Positions 16,791 to 24,587 of a stretch of 64,000 bases of DNA are shown in pieces. The stretch covers positions 28,440-92,439 of the forward strand of contig NZ_LAQO01000034.1 of assembly GCF_000971975.1 (NCBI RefSeq), given 5' to 3'. The translations under genes and the position numbers were made by a program. Each line of letters starts with the position of its first letter. Positions within the stretch are counted from its first letter, which is position 1. The notes beneath the pieces are model-generated. The model did not search any database. It saw only the letters and a program-made list of their open reading frames with translations, and was not told the origin of the DNA. This stretch comes from Paenibacillus algorifonticola. Its GTDB lineage: Bacteria > Bacillota > Bacilli > Paenibacillales > Paenibacillaceae.

Positions 16791-17690
16791 ATGATTGGGT
16801 CAATCTATGAAACAGAAACGCTCGAGCAGCTAACCGAGGTCATTCAAACGGCCCCAGTTATGGATGACCTGCGCGAGCAGCTAATCGCCGAATATCGTCG
16901 ACTTTTTCATTATGCCAACATCAAGCAGTGGAATGAGCTTGTACGTGTATGCGAAGCGCTTGCTATTACAGGCTGGGGAGCGTCTATGACTCCCGTGGAG
17001 GCAGTTGCGGAAAAATGGATCAACGGCTCCTATTACACCGAGCTGCGCACACGCACCTTCGAGCAGATCAAAGGCTCTTGCAAAGGCTGGAGCAAGCAGC
17101 AAGACAGCTTCATCATCCATGACGGCAGCGACAACACCGATTATGGCATTGCCGCTTTTGCTTCCCAGCGCAACCTGCTGCCGAAAAACCCGCTGCGCCT
17201 CGTCCGCTCCGGCAACTATCAGCTGTCAGCCAAGCCCTTCATAGACAGCCTGAGTGAGCTGCGCCGTGCACTGGATGAACATATGCGTCAGGAGCTTTAC
17301 GGCGATTCCTTTAGCTACATCGGTATTTATTGCTTCTTTAGCCATCATGACGATGCCGAGCGTACGCTGCAGTATGAATATTTTCATGAGCAAGACGATG
17401 TTCCAGACGGGTTCGAGCATGGGTATTACATAAAGCCAAAATTTGCAGTTGGCAAGCTGGCTTCCCGCAAGGGCGAGCTCAAACTGGAAGTGACGAGGCA
17501 TTTTACGAGAGCGGAAGGCGAGTTGCCTTTAAGCGAGCAGCAGCAGCTGTTTAAAGCGGATATGCTCGTTATTGTGGACCTGCTTGAAGAGAAGCTGCGC
17601 AAGAAAAAGCTAAGCTACCGCGTGGATTTATTAAGGCAGGATTTAATTGATATTTTGGAAAAATGGACGACGAAGGGGAATGCTACATGA
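16791..17690 (+). CDS. Hypothetical protein paired with SUKH-like gene
   Basis: A 299-residue soluble protein starting at an ATG behind GGAGGGAATG. No family is recognised. It is rich in aromatic and charged residues (SYIGIYCFFSHHDDAERTLQ, FEHGYYIKPKF). Its last four bases overlap the start of the SMI1/KNR4-like gene (ATGA), so the two proteins are made together, and a shared function in protein-protein recognition or immunity is possible but unproven. Confidence 0.65.
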   Translation: MIGSIYETETLEQLTEVIQTAPVMDDLREQLIAEYRRLFHYANIKQWNELVRVCEALAITGWGASMTPVEAVAEKWINGSYYTELRTRTFEQIKGSCKGWSKQQDSFIIHDGSDNTDYGIAAFASQRNLLPKNPLRLVRSGNYQLSAKPFIDSLSELRRALDEHMRQELYGDSFSYIGIYCFFSHHDDAERTLQYEYFHEQDDVPDGFEHGYYIKPKFAVGKLASRKGELKLEVTRHFTRAEGELPLSEQQQLFKADMLVIVDLLEEKLRKKKLSYRVDLLRQDLIDILEKWTTKGNAT

Positions 17691-18280
17691 GCGTAAACCG
17701 TACATTAATTACACAATTACAGCAATTCGCTGCTGTATTTGGGAGGCATGACATTGACCTTGGCGAGGTTTATTATCATGAGCCGCTGCCAGTTCAGGAG
17801 CCGCTTCCGCTTGGAGAAGCGCTGCGAACCTTTTACGGCTGTATAGAATTGCAGGAGCATCCGATGATTGGCGGTGTCCTAGCCGTGCAATTTTTCCGTT
17901 TGCCGGAGCTGGAACGTGCGCAGCAGGGCTGGCGCTGGATAATGACGGCTTCTGGGCTCGCTCCTGATCCGAAGTGGCCGGATGGCTGGATCGTCTTCGC
18001 CGATTACAATGGCGATGCGCTTATTGTTGATTCGACCGATCCGCAAGGGCCGGTATATGGCAGCATTCAGAAGCGGCATTCGCAAATCGCCGCCTCGCTG
18101 GCTGACTTTTTCGCCATGACCACTGCATTGATGAAGGTCGAGGAGGAAGAGTTCGAGCTCGATGCAACAGACGAGGATTCCGAAGTAAAAAGCGAGTTTA
18201 TTGAACGCGCGATGGAGCTTGCCCCAGCGATAATTGGACGCGAGCATGGACAGCAATATTTGGATTTTTTCTTTAGCTAG
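17687..18280 (+). CDS. SMI1/KNR4 (SUKH)-like protein
   Basis: A 197-residue protein with a SUKH-type core (PLGEALRTFYGCIELQEHPM, WIVFADYNGDALIVDSTDPQ, SQIAASLADFFAMTTALM) and an acidic tail segment (EEEEFELDATDEDSE). SUKH proteins often act as immunity proteins to contact-dependent toxins. The ATG at 17687 overlaps the previous stop by 4 bp and follows GAAGGGGAA; an in-frame ATG at 17663 is less likely. No toxin gene is adjacent. The assignment rests on pattern and is moderate. Confidence 0.65.
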   Translation: MSVNRTLITQLQQFAAVFGRHDIDLGEVYYHEPLPVQEPLPLGEALRTFYGCIELQEHPMIGGVLAVQFFRLPELERAQQGWRWIMTASGLAPDPKWPDGWIVFADYNGDALIVDSTDPQGPVYGSIQKRHSQIAASLADFFAMTTALMKVEEEEFELDATDEDSEVKSEFIERAMELAPAIIGREHGQQYLDFFFS

Positions 18281-18302
18281 GGATTGATTCGGCTAGTAAA
18301 GG

Positions 18303-18352
18303 ATAACCGGCAATGAATCGCGACGTGATTTGCGATTTTTGCCGGTTATTTT
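18303..18352. terminator. Bidirectional terminator between SUKH gene and ppk2
   Basis: ATAACCGGCAA pairs with TTGCCGGTTAT, with an inner AATCGC/GCGATT pairing, then TTTT. It serves convergent genes on both strands. Confidence 0.8.
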
Positions 18353-18359
18353 CGTTTCG

Positions 18360-19181
18360 TTATGGTCGCTCCTGCTCCTTGATTTCCTTCAAAAAAGCTT
18401 TCAGCTCCGGATTCGCTGGCGGGTCCTGAAGCTCCATGCTTCTCAGGGCGTCCACAGCGATGCGCAGCACTGCATAATTGCGGTACCAGCGATGGTCGGA
18501 AGGCACGATATGCCACGGCGCGTGCTTGCTGCATTTTTCAAACACCTGCTCATAATAGCCCTGATATTGATCCCAGTGTTTCCGCTCCTGCAGGTCCGAC
18601 GGGTCAAACTTCCAATTTTTCGATGAATCCTCGATTCGGCTTTTCAGCTTCTCCAGTTGAAACTCCTTGGAAATGTGCAAAAAGATTTTGACAACCTTAA
18701 CTCCACTATCCGCAAGCAGCGACTCAAAAAGGTTAATATGCTTGAAGCGCCGCTTCGCCTCCTTATCGGATACTGCGCCATGCACGCGTGTAATCAGAAC
18801 ATCCTCATAATAGGAACGATTAAAAATAGTGATTTGTCCCAGCTCCGGGGCATTGTTGTGCGCCCGCCAAATAAAATCATGCCGCTTCTCCACATCCGTC
18901 GGCGCCTTGAAGCTGTGAGCTGATACGCCCTGTGGGTTCAGCCCGGCGAATACATGCTTCGTTACGCCATCCTTCCCGCTGCAATCCATCCCTTGAATGA
19001 CGAACAGCACCGCCTGCTCCTTCGCAGCCGCCAGCTTCTCCTGAAGCTGCTCCAATTCCTCCTTCAGCTTCAGCGCTTCCTTCTCCACCTCTTCCTTATG
19101 ATCAAAGGGACCTTTATCCTTTGGATTGATGCTGCTCAAAACAACCTTTTTATTCGCCATCAGCTCATGGTTTTTTGCCAT
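18360..19181 (-). CDS. ppk2: Polyphosphate kinase 2 family protein
   Basis: A 273-residue PPK2 enzyme that transfers phosphate between polyphosphate and nucleotides. Walker A is GMDCSGKDGVTKHVF (~residue 65), followed by FKAPTDVEKRHDFIWRAHNN, FNRSYYEDVLITRVHG with the lid/Walker B region, and EERKHWDQYQGYYEQVF-like residues near 200. The ATG at 19181 is preceded by AAGGAG at 10 bp; a GTG at 19190 lies too close to that site. Single-domain PPK2 of usual length. Direction (AMP or ADP phosphorylation) cannot be told from sequence alone. Confidence 0.9.
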   Translation of the reverse strand: MAKNHELMANKKVVLSSINPKDKGPFDHKEEVEKEALKLKEELEQLQEKLAAAKEQAVLFVIQGMDCSGKDGVTKHVFAGLNPQGVSAHSFKAPTDVEKRHDFIWRAHNNAPELGQITIFNRSYYEDVLITRVHGAVSDKEAKRRFKHINLFESLLADSGVKVVKIFLHISKEFQLEKLKSRIEDSSKNWKFDPSDLQERKHWDQYQGYYEQVFEKCSKHAPWHIVPSDHRWYRNYAVLRIAVDALRSMELQDPPANPELKAFLKEIKEQERP

Positions 19182-19295
19182 CTGATTCACGCTCCTTATT
19201 TACCAGTATTCTACTTTGTTCCAATCTTATCAATCTTACTCCTGCATATGTGGCAAGCTAATAAACCACAAATCGGCATTGTTTCGCTCGATTCC

Positions 19296-19324
19296 TTGAG
19301 TTCACTGGAAATCTCGATTAGTAT
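19296..19324 (+). promoter_or_regulatory. Sigma-A promoter for isochorismatase-like gene
   Basis: -35 TTGAGT (19296-19301), 17-bp spacer, -10 TAGTAT (19319-19324), about 36 bp before the predicted start codon. Confidence 0.6.
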
Positions 19325-19359
19325 AAAAGCTATACTTGCGTAGAAAGAAGGAGATCGGT

Positions 19360-19878
19360 CTGAAAATTGGATTTTTGATTGTCGATATGCAAAATTTTTT
19401 ATTACAGGATCAAAAGGAGAAGCTAAATGTAAGTGGAGCATGTGAATACATTAATCATGTATCCGGATTGCTTCGTTCAAAGGACCATGTGGTCATCCAT
19501 CTTCAAGACATGGAAGAATCGGAAAAAGACGATGATCCAGAAGCAAGAAATATTATTCCCGAAATTACAGTAGACCCAGAAGATATCCGGATTATGAAAC
19601 GATTTTCCAATGGATTTTGGAAAACAGATTTGGAGCAACAGCTGCTTAATCACAACGTTGGGCTCGTTGTAGTCGCTGGTTTTTCGGCAGAGGAATGTGT
19701 GACATTTACGACTAACGGCGCAGTTGAAAGAGGTTTTAAAGCAGTTATTTTGCAAAAAGGCATCCTTAGCAAAAAAGCTGAGGCTATTAACACAGTATAC
19801 CAAGATCGGCCTATTATATCCTACCAGGTGATCGAATTTTTGATAGATTCAACAGCTACAATAGCTACAACACCTTAG
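19360..19878 (+). CDS. Isochorismatase-like cysteine hydrolase
   Basis: A ~172-residue member of the cysteine hydrolase family that includes nicotinamidase and isochorismatase. Visible are the catalytic Asp in FLIVDMQNFLL, a Lys in MKRFSNGFWKTDL, and the nucleophile region VVAGFSAEECVTFTTNGAVE. The most likely start is an unusual CTG at 19360, 6 bp after AAGGAG; a TTG at 19336 precedes the ribosome site. The substrate is unknown. Its stop codon directly abuts the stop of the convergent lysR gene, with no visible terminator between. Confidence 0.8.
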   Translation: MKIGFLIVDMQNFLLQDQKEKLNVSGACEYINHVSGLLRSKDHVVIHLQDMEESEKDDDPEARNIIPEITVDPEDIRIMKRFSNGFWKTDLEQQLLNHNVGLVVVAGFSAEECVTFTTNGAVERGFKAVILQKGILSKKAEAINTVYQDRPIISYQVIEFLIDSTATIATTP

Positions 19879-20775
19879 TTATGTGTTATTGACTTGCAAT
19901 AGCTGCTGTTCATCCAGCCACGATTGTACATGGGTGAGAAATCGCCTTGTAGCAGGTGAGCAAAACTTCATAGAATGGACGGCGATGCCAAGCGAGCGAA
20001 AGCTCGGCTCTTCCAGTTCCATGACATGGACATGATGATTGCGCCCTTCAATAACCAGCTCGGGCAATATGCTAATGCCAAGTCCCTGTTCAACCATGGC
20101 AATGATGGCAGCATCATCACCCGCCTCAAATCTGACGTTTGGCGTAATCGCTGCCTTCTTAAGTACGCGCTGAACGTCATAATCCGAGCCTGCTTTAGGA
20201 ATAATGAACGGTTCCTCTGCAAGCCGAGCAAGCGGGAAAAAGGCGGCTCCGCAAAGCGGATGCTCCTGGGGCAAAATGCACAGCATCCGATCCTCTTTTA
20301 ACGGGAAAACCTCCAGCTTATCGCTCGTAGGCAAGGAGAAAAAGCCGCAGTCGATCTGCCCCTCCTCCAGCCATTCCTCAACCTCCTGATAATCCCCCTC
20401 CATCAGCTTAAATTCAATTTGCGGGTAATCGTTCAAAAAAGCCTTCATCATCCGCGGCAGCCAGTGGACGGATACGCTTGTGAACGTGCCAATACGAATC
20501 GTGCCAGCCTCCAGTCCCCGGATTGCGGCTATCTCTTCTTGTAATCGAATATTGGCTTGCAGCACCTCGCGCATCGGCTGGAGCAGCCGCTCGCCTTCCC
20601 CTGTCAATTGAATACCCGCGCGGCTGCGCTGCAGCAGCCTAAAGCCAATTTCACTTTCCAAGCTGTTGATCGCGTGGCTAACGCCCGATTGGGTAAAGCC
20701 CAGCGTTTCCGCCGCCTTCGTTAAACTGCCAAGCCGCGCAACCTGTGCGAATATTTCATACTTATTAATACTCAT
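19879..20775 (-). CDS. LysR-family transcriptional regulator
   Basis: A 298-residue LysR protein with N-terminal helix-turn-helix (FAQVARLGSLTKAAETLGFT, QSGVSHAINSLESEIGFRLL) and a C-terminal effector domain (LPRMMKAFLNDYPQIEFKLM, MVEQGLGISILPELVIEG). It is divergent from an EamA permease gene with dyad sites in the 136-bp gap, so it probably controls that exporter. Effector unknown. Confidence 0.92.
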   Translation of the reverse strand: MSINKYEIFAQVARLGSLTKAAETLGFTQSGVSHAINSLESEIGFRLLQRSRAGIQLTGEGERLLQPMREVLQANIRLQEEIAAIRGLEAGTIRIGTFTSVSVHWLPRMMKAFLNDYPQIEFKLMEGDYQEVEEWLEEGQIDCGFFSLPTSDKLEVFPLKEDRMLCILPQEHPLCGAAFFPLARLAEEPFIIPKAGSDYDVQRVLKKAAITPNVRFEAGDDAAIIAMVEQGLGISILPELVIEGRNHHVHVMELEEPSFRSLGIAVHSMKFCSPATRRFLTHVQSWLDEQQLLQVNNT

Positions 20776-20795
20776 CCTGCGTCTCCTCTATTTAT

Positions 20796-20867
20796 ATGAG
20801 TATTTCTCATGTTTATAACAAGAAATCCCCGTTATACTTATATGTCAAACCCCAGTATACTAGGTTT
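20796..20867. promoter_or_regulatory. Divergent lysR/eamA control region with two dyads
   Basis: ATGAG-N5-CTCAT (20796-20810) has the T-N11-A form of a LysR box. A second dyad, AAACC to GGTTT around the palindrome AGTATACT (20847-20867), lies nearer the permease gene. They fit LysR recognition and activation sites. Confidence 0.6.
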
Positions 20868-20911
20868 CGGCCCATAAGCCTATTCTATTAAAGTCGGAGA
20901 AGATAAACCTA

Positions 20912-21847
20912 ATGAAACCTAGAAATGCCGAATTACTCATCGTCCTCGCAACCGTATTTTGGGGCTGTTCTTATTTATTTATGAAAATAGGACTTGAATC
21001 CATTGCTGCATTTAATTTGATTGCCCTGCGCTTCGGACTCGCCTTTCTGCTGACGTCTCTTCTCTTCTGGAGATCGCTGCGCAAGGTCGATTGGCGCACG
21101 ATCAAATATAGTGCGATGCTCGGCTTCCTGCTATTCGCCGTTTTTGCCTGCATCATGTTTGGGCTTAAGACGACTACGACGTCTAATGCCGGCTTCCTCG
21201 TCAGCATGACCGTCATCTTCGTCCCGCTGCTGTCGGTCATCCTGTTGAAGCAGAAGCTTGCTCCATCCATGCGGCTCAGTGTCCTGCTCGCCCTTACCGG
21301 CATTGCGCTGCTGACGCTAAAAATGCCATTCAGCATCGGTAGCGGGGATATCCTTTGCATGCTGTCAGCTGTTTTTTATGCCTTTTATATTATATTAACG
21401 AACTCGGCGGCGAAAGCTTCAAACACGCTGAACCTAGGCATATTACAGCTAGGCTTTGCGGGCGGTTTTGGCTTACTCGGCATGCTGCTATTCGAAACAC
21501 CGACTTTGCCGCAAACGCCTGCCAGCTGGGTTGCCGTGCTTGCGTTAAGCCTTTTATGCAGCGGCTTTGGCTTCATCATTCAGCCTATTGCCCAAAAATA
21601 CACGACACCAACGCGGACGGGACTGATTTTCTCCCTTGAGCCAGTGTTTGCGGCAGCGGTAGGCTTTTGGTTTGCTCATGAAATATTGCCGCCGCAGGGC
21701 TATGTCGGAGCTGCGTTCGTGCTGCTTGCTGTCGTCTCCTCCGAAATAAAATGGAAGCGCCGTGGTGACGCTGCGTTTCCCGTTAAGGCTCCGGTCAAAG
21801 TTCTCGGTATTACTAAGGAAAAGGAAGTACTGCAACAGACCCTCTAG
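20912..21847 (+). CDS. DMT-superfamily (EamA) permease
   Basis: A 311-residue protein with ten hydrophobic segments in two EamA repeats (FWGCSYLFMKIGLESIAAFN in the first; LSLLCSGFGFIIQPIAQKYT and LEPVFAAAVGFWFAHEILPP in the second). It is probably an exporter of metabolites or amino acids, transcribed divergently from its likely LysR regulator. Substrate unknown. Confidence 0.88.
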   Translation: MKPRNAELLIVLATVFWGCSYLFMKIGLESIAAFNLIALRFGLAFLLTSLLFWRSLRKVDWRTIKYSAMLGFLLFAVFACIMFGLKTTTTSNAGFLVSMTVIFVPLLSVILLKQKLAPSMRLSVLLALTGIALLTLKMPFSIGSGDILCMLSAVFYAFYIILTNSAAKASNTLNLGILQLGFAGGFGLLGMLLFETPTLPQTPASWVAVLALSLLCSGFGFIIQPIAQKYTTPTRTGLIFSLEPVFAAAVGFWFAHEILPPQGYVGAAFVLLAVVSSEIKWKRRGDAAFPVKAPVKVLGITKEKEVLQQTL

Positions 21848-21869
21848 AAAAATGGCATCCGATTGACGT

Positions 21870-21908
21870 GCAAATAAGCCTTGGGCGAGCAGCCTACGGC
21901 TTATTTGC
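21870..21908 (+). terminator. Hairpin after EamA permease gene
   Basis: GCAAATAAGCC pairs perfectly with GGCTTATTTGC. The downstream T-run (CTTTTATT) is displaced by several bases, so termination is likely but not textbook. Confidence 0.55.
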
Positions 21909-22023
21909 GTAATCAGACTTTTATTCTAGATGTTGTGCTGTATGTAACATCTAGTCATAAGCCTATATTGCTATTTACTAATTCATCCATTCATAATAGA
22001 TATCAGAATAGGAGCGATCAACC

Positions 22024-22986
22024 ATGAACAAGCACAGGAATTACAATAATAACAGCAGCTACTGGGAAAGCTATCAGCGATTTTTCCCTGCAGAAATACA
22101 GTTGAAAGAAAATAACTTGCCTATTGAGGAATGGTGGCAATGGAATAGTTGCGAGATTCATTTAGACCGGTTGCCAGCAGCCGAAAGTCCGCTCAAAATT
22201 GTACTCGTACATGGCGCTGGAGGCAACGGCCGTTTATTCGCCCCTTATGGAAAAATGCTGCAAATGCAAGGCTATGAAATGCTTGCCCCGGACCTTCCTC
22301 CCTATGGACTCAGCAAATTAGGCCCTTCCTCCAAACCAATCCGTTATGAAGAATGGATTCAGCTTCTAGTTGATCTAATTGAAAGCGAATATAAACGTGA
22401 TGGCAAACCTATCGTCCTGCTTGGCGCCAGCATTGGCGGCATGCTCGCCTATCATGTTGCTGCCCGTAGTCCGCATGTGCAAGGCCTGATTGCTACAACC
22501 TTCGTAGATACTAGTGACGCTGCTATGCGCCTCCAGCTTGCCCCTAATAAATATGTCGCGGTGTATGGCAAATGGTTAATGGATGCATTCCCGATTTTGC
22601 TGGATTCATTTCGGCTGCCTGTTTCCAAAGTATCGCGCATGGATCTGATCGCCAACAATGCTGAATTAGCCCAGCTTATTATGGAGGATCCCCGTGCAGC
22701 AGCAACCCGAATACCTCTTAAATTGCTAAGAACTTTTCTGAACATGACACCTGAAGTACAGCCAGAAAACTTTACGTCCTGTCCGGTGCTGCTTGTTCAC
22801 CCAGAAGTTGATCCTATGACTCCTTATGCTTTTAGCGAAAGCTTTTATAAAAGATTGGCCTGTCCGAAAAAGCTGGTGTTGCTGGAAGGAGCCGGACATT
22901 TTCCGATTGAGCAGCCAGGGCTGGAACAATTAAGCGCCGCTGTCCTGCAATTCCTCGCTAATCTTGCCTCAACAATCTCCAAGTAA
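22024..22986 (+). CDS. Alpha/beta hydrolase
   Basis: A 320-residue alpha/beta-hydrolase fold protein. The oxyanion motif is LVHGAGGNGRLFAPYGK (~residue 62), the nucleophile elbow GASIGG (~residue 138), the acid probably Asp in VHPEVDPMTPYAFSESF, and the catalytic His in LEGAGHFPIEQPG (~residue 297). No signal peptide. The substrate cannot be inferred. A poly-Asn N-terminus (NYNNNSSYW) is unusual but probably irrelevant. Single gene with an AGGAGCG ribosome site. Confidence 0.88.
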   Translation: MNKHRNYNNNSSYWESYQRFFPAEIQLKENNLPIEEWWQWNSCEIHLDRLPAAESPLKIVLVHGAGGNGRLFAPYGKMLQMQGYEMLAPDLPPYGLSKLGPSSKPIRYEEWIQLLVDLIESEYKRDGKPIVLLGASIGGMLAYHVAARSPHVQGLIATTFVDTSDAAMRLQLAPNKYVAVYGKWLMDAFPILLDSFRLPVSKVSRMDLIANNAELAQLIMEDPRAAATRIPLKLLRTFLNMTPEVQPENFTSCPVLLVHPEVDPMTPYAFSESFYKRLACPKKLVLLEGAGHFPIEQPGLEQLSAAVLQFLANLASTISK

Positions 22987-23027
22987 CTTAGCTCACGCTG
23001 GCTTCTCCCATGTTTATTCAATAAAAT

Positions 23028-23057
23028 TTGTATAAATAATTGTATAATTAGTATAAT
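23028..23057 (+). promoter_or_regulatory. Sigma-A promoter for secreted DUF5050 gene
   Basis: -35 TTGTAT, 18-bp AT-rich spacer, -10 TATAAT, giving a ~105-base untranslated leader in which I see no riboswitch. Confidence 0.6.
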
Positions 23058-23167
23058 GTTTTTCGCCTTATAAACCGATAAGTATTCAAGCGGCTTCCTT
23101 TTTTTCACTAAAAGAGGGTTGTTTACAGCAAATACTATTCCACAACACTAGAAAGGAAGATTAAGTA

Positions 23168-24484
23168 ATGAATAAGCTTCACCTTTTCACCAAAAAGAAT
23201 GTTTGCATGCTTTTTATTTTCACCCTGCTGTTTACTAGCTTCGGCACAGTAACGGCACCGAAAGCCGAGGCAGCAGTAACGGCCAGCGGTTATGTTTATT
23301 ACACGTCTGACAAAGACCTGTTCCGTATTAAAACAGATGGCACTGGTGCCGCTCTCATAATGGAGGATTTCGACTTTCCCGGTACTGCTCTGAATCGTGG
23401 CGGCAAATATTTGTATTATTTGTCCTACAGCGGATCATCTACGCTGATGCGCCTGCCAATCGACGGCACAGCAACAGAAGATGAAGTATTTTATAACGAT
23501 GTGCTGCATTATTCCATTGTGAATGGAACGCTTTACTACATGACAAGCGCTGGGAAAATCTATTCCGTTTCTGCTAATGCTGCTGCTGTGTCAGAAGCAA
23601 AGCAAATCGCAGATAAAGCTGATACAGACTTTGAAGAATTCAAAATCATTGATGGAAAAATCTACTACAACACCGTCCGTAATGGTCGTTCCACGTGGGT
23701 AGCCTCCAAAGCAGTTACAGGCGCAGGACAAGTGCAACATATTGCAGCCGGTGCCATCGAGCAGGATCATCATATCCAAACAACTGCTAATTCCGTCAAT
23801 ATTATTGTCAACACCAAGCCGGAAGAACAATTTTATTCGCTTGACTGCATTGTACTTTATAGCGTTCCTAAAAAAGGCGGCGCAGCCAAGGCCCTTAACT
23901 TAAACGCTCCAATTGATGCAAATGCTGCTTATTCCGGTATTTGGGCAACGAATACGTATTACTTATTCAACAAGGACATTCGCCTTGATTCCGAAGGGCA
24001 TTTCAACTATAACACTGGTAAAGGCTACCTTCTGAACACAAGCGGCAAAACCTTCTCCCTGCACAGCACAGGCGTCTATGATTTAGCCAATGTAGGCACA
24101 GACAAAGTGGCTTTTATTGATGCAGCGGACAAAGGTTATGTTGCAACGATAAAAAACAATAAAGTGATTAGCAAAAAAAATCTTAACATTTCTAAGCTTC
24201 ATTCCGTATACAACATTATGTCGGGCGGAAAAATCGCTTCTACAATCTTTTTCGGCGACAATGCCAGCTATTTGCTAAAATCGGATTTGTCGGTTCAAAA
24301 GATACCTGGATTGAACTGGGATTATATGGAGCTTAATGAAGGCGTTGATGGTATTTACTACATCAATGACGACTCCAAGGATGCTGGCTACGGACAGTTG
24401 TTCCACCTAAGCAGCGATGGTAAAACGGCATCCAAGCTTAGCGAGCAATCGATCGGCCGCGTTCTGCTTGTTGCCAAACAATAA
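23168..24484 (+). CDS. Secreted DUF5050 beta-propeller-like protein
   Basis: A 438-residue exported protein. The signal peptide ends near AEAAV (~residue 36). The rest consists of repeating short beta units of the DUF5050 type (GYVYYTSDKDLFRIKTDGTG, GKYLYYLSYSGSSTLMRLPI, GTLYYMTSAGKIYSV, GIYYINDDSKDAGYGQLF). This resembles the low-density-lipoprotein-receptor-like propeller found in many Paenibacillus surface proteins. No anchor or enzymatic motif is present, so it is probably released or wall-associated by charge. Role unknown. Confidence 0.8.
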   Translation: MNKLHLFTKKNVCMLFIFTLLFTSFGTVTAPKAEAAVTASGYVYYTSDKDLFRIKTDGTGAALIMEDFDFPGTALNRGGKYLYYLSYSGSSTLMRLPIDGTATEDEVFYNDVLHYSIVNGTLYYMTSAGKIYSVSANAAAVSEAKQIADKADTDFEEFKIIDGKIYYNTVRNGRSTWVASKAVTGAGQVQHIAAGAIEQDHHIQTTANSVNIIVNTKPEEQFYSLDCIVLYSVPKKGGAAKALNLNAPIDANAAYSGIWATNTYYLFNKDIRLDSEGHFNYNTGKGYLLNTSGKTFSLHSTGVYDLANVGTDKVAFIDAADKGYVATIKNNKVISKKNLNISKLHSVYNIMSGGKIASTIFFGDNASYLLKSDLSVQKIPGLNWDYMELNEGVDGIYYINDDSKDAGYGQLFHLSSDGKTASKLSEQSIGRVLLVAKQ

Positions 24485-24525
24485 GCTGCTGTTTTTTAGT
24501 TTTTATAAGTGAATCGACGTTATAT

Positions 24526-24565
24526 TAAAAAGAGGAGCAGAATTTTTAAATCTGCTCCTCTTTTT
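24526..24565. terminator. Bidirectional terminator between convergent genes
   Basis: AAAAAGAGGAGCAGA pairs perfectly with TCTGCTCCTCTTTTT around an AT loop. Confidence 0.9.
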
Positions 24566-24587
24566 CTATTATAAATTATCTGATTTT

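Noticed and set aside
21870..21908. Hairpin after the EamA gene as a riboswitch or attenuator
   Set aside because: It is a simple stem-loop directly after a stop codon with no aptamer-like conserved blocks; kept as a probable terminator only.
23058..23167. 110-base leader of the DUF5050 gene as a possible riboswitch
   Set aside because: No GEMM, ydaO, SAM or other known aptamer blocks could be found on reading.
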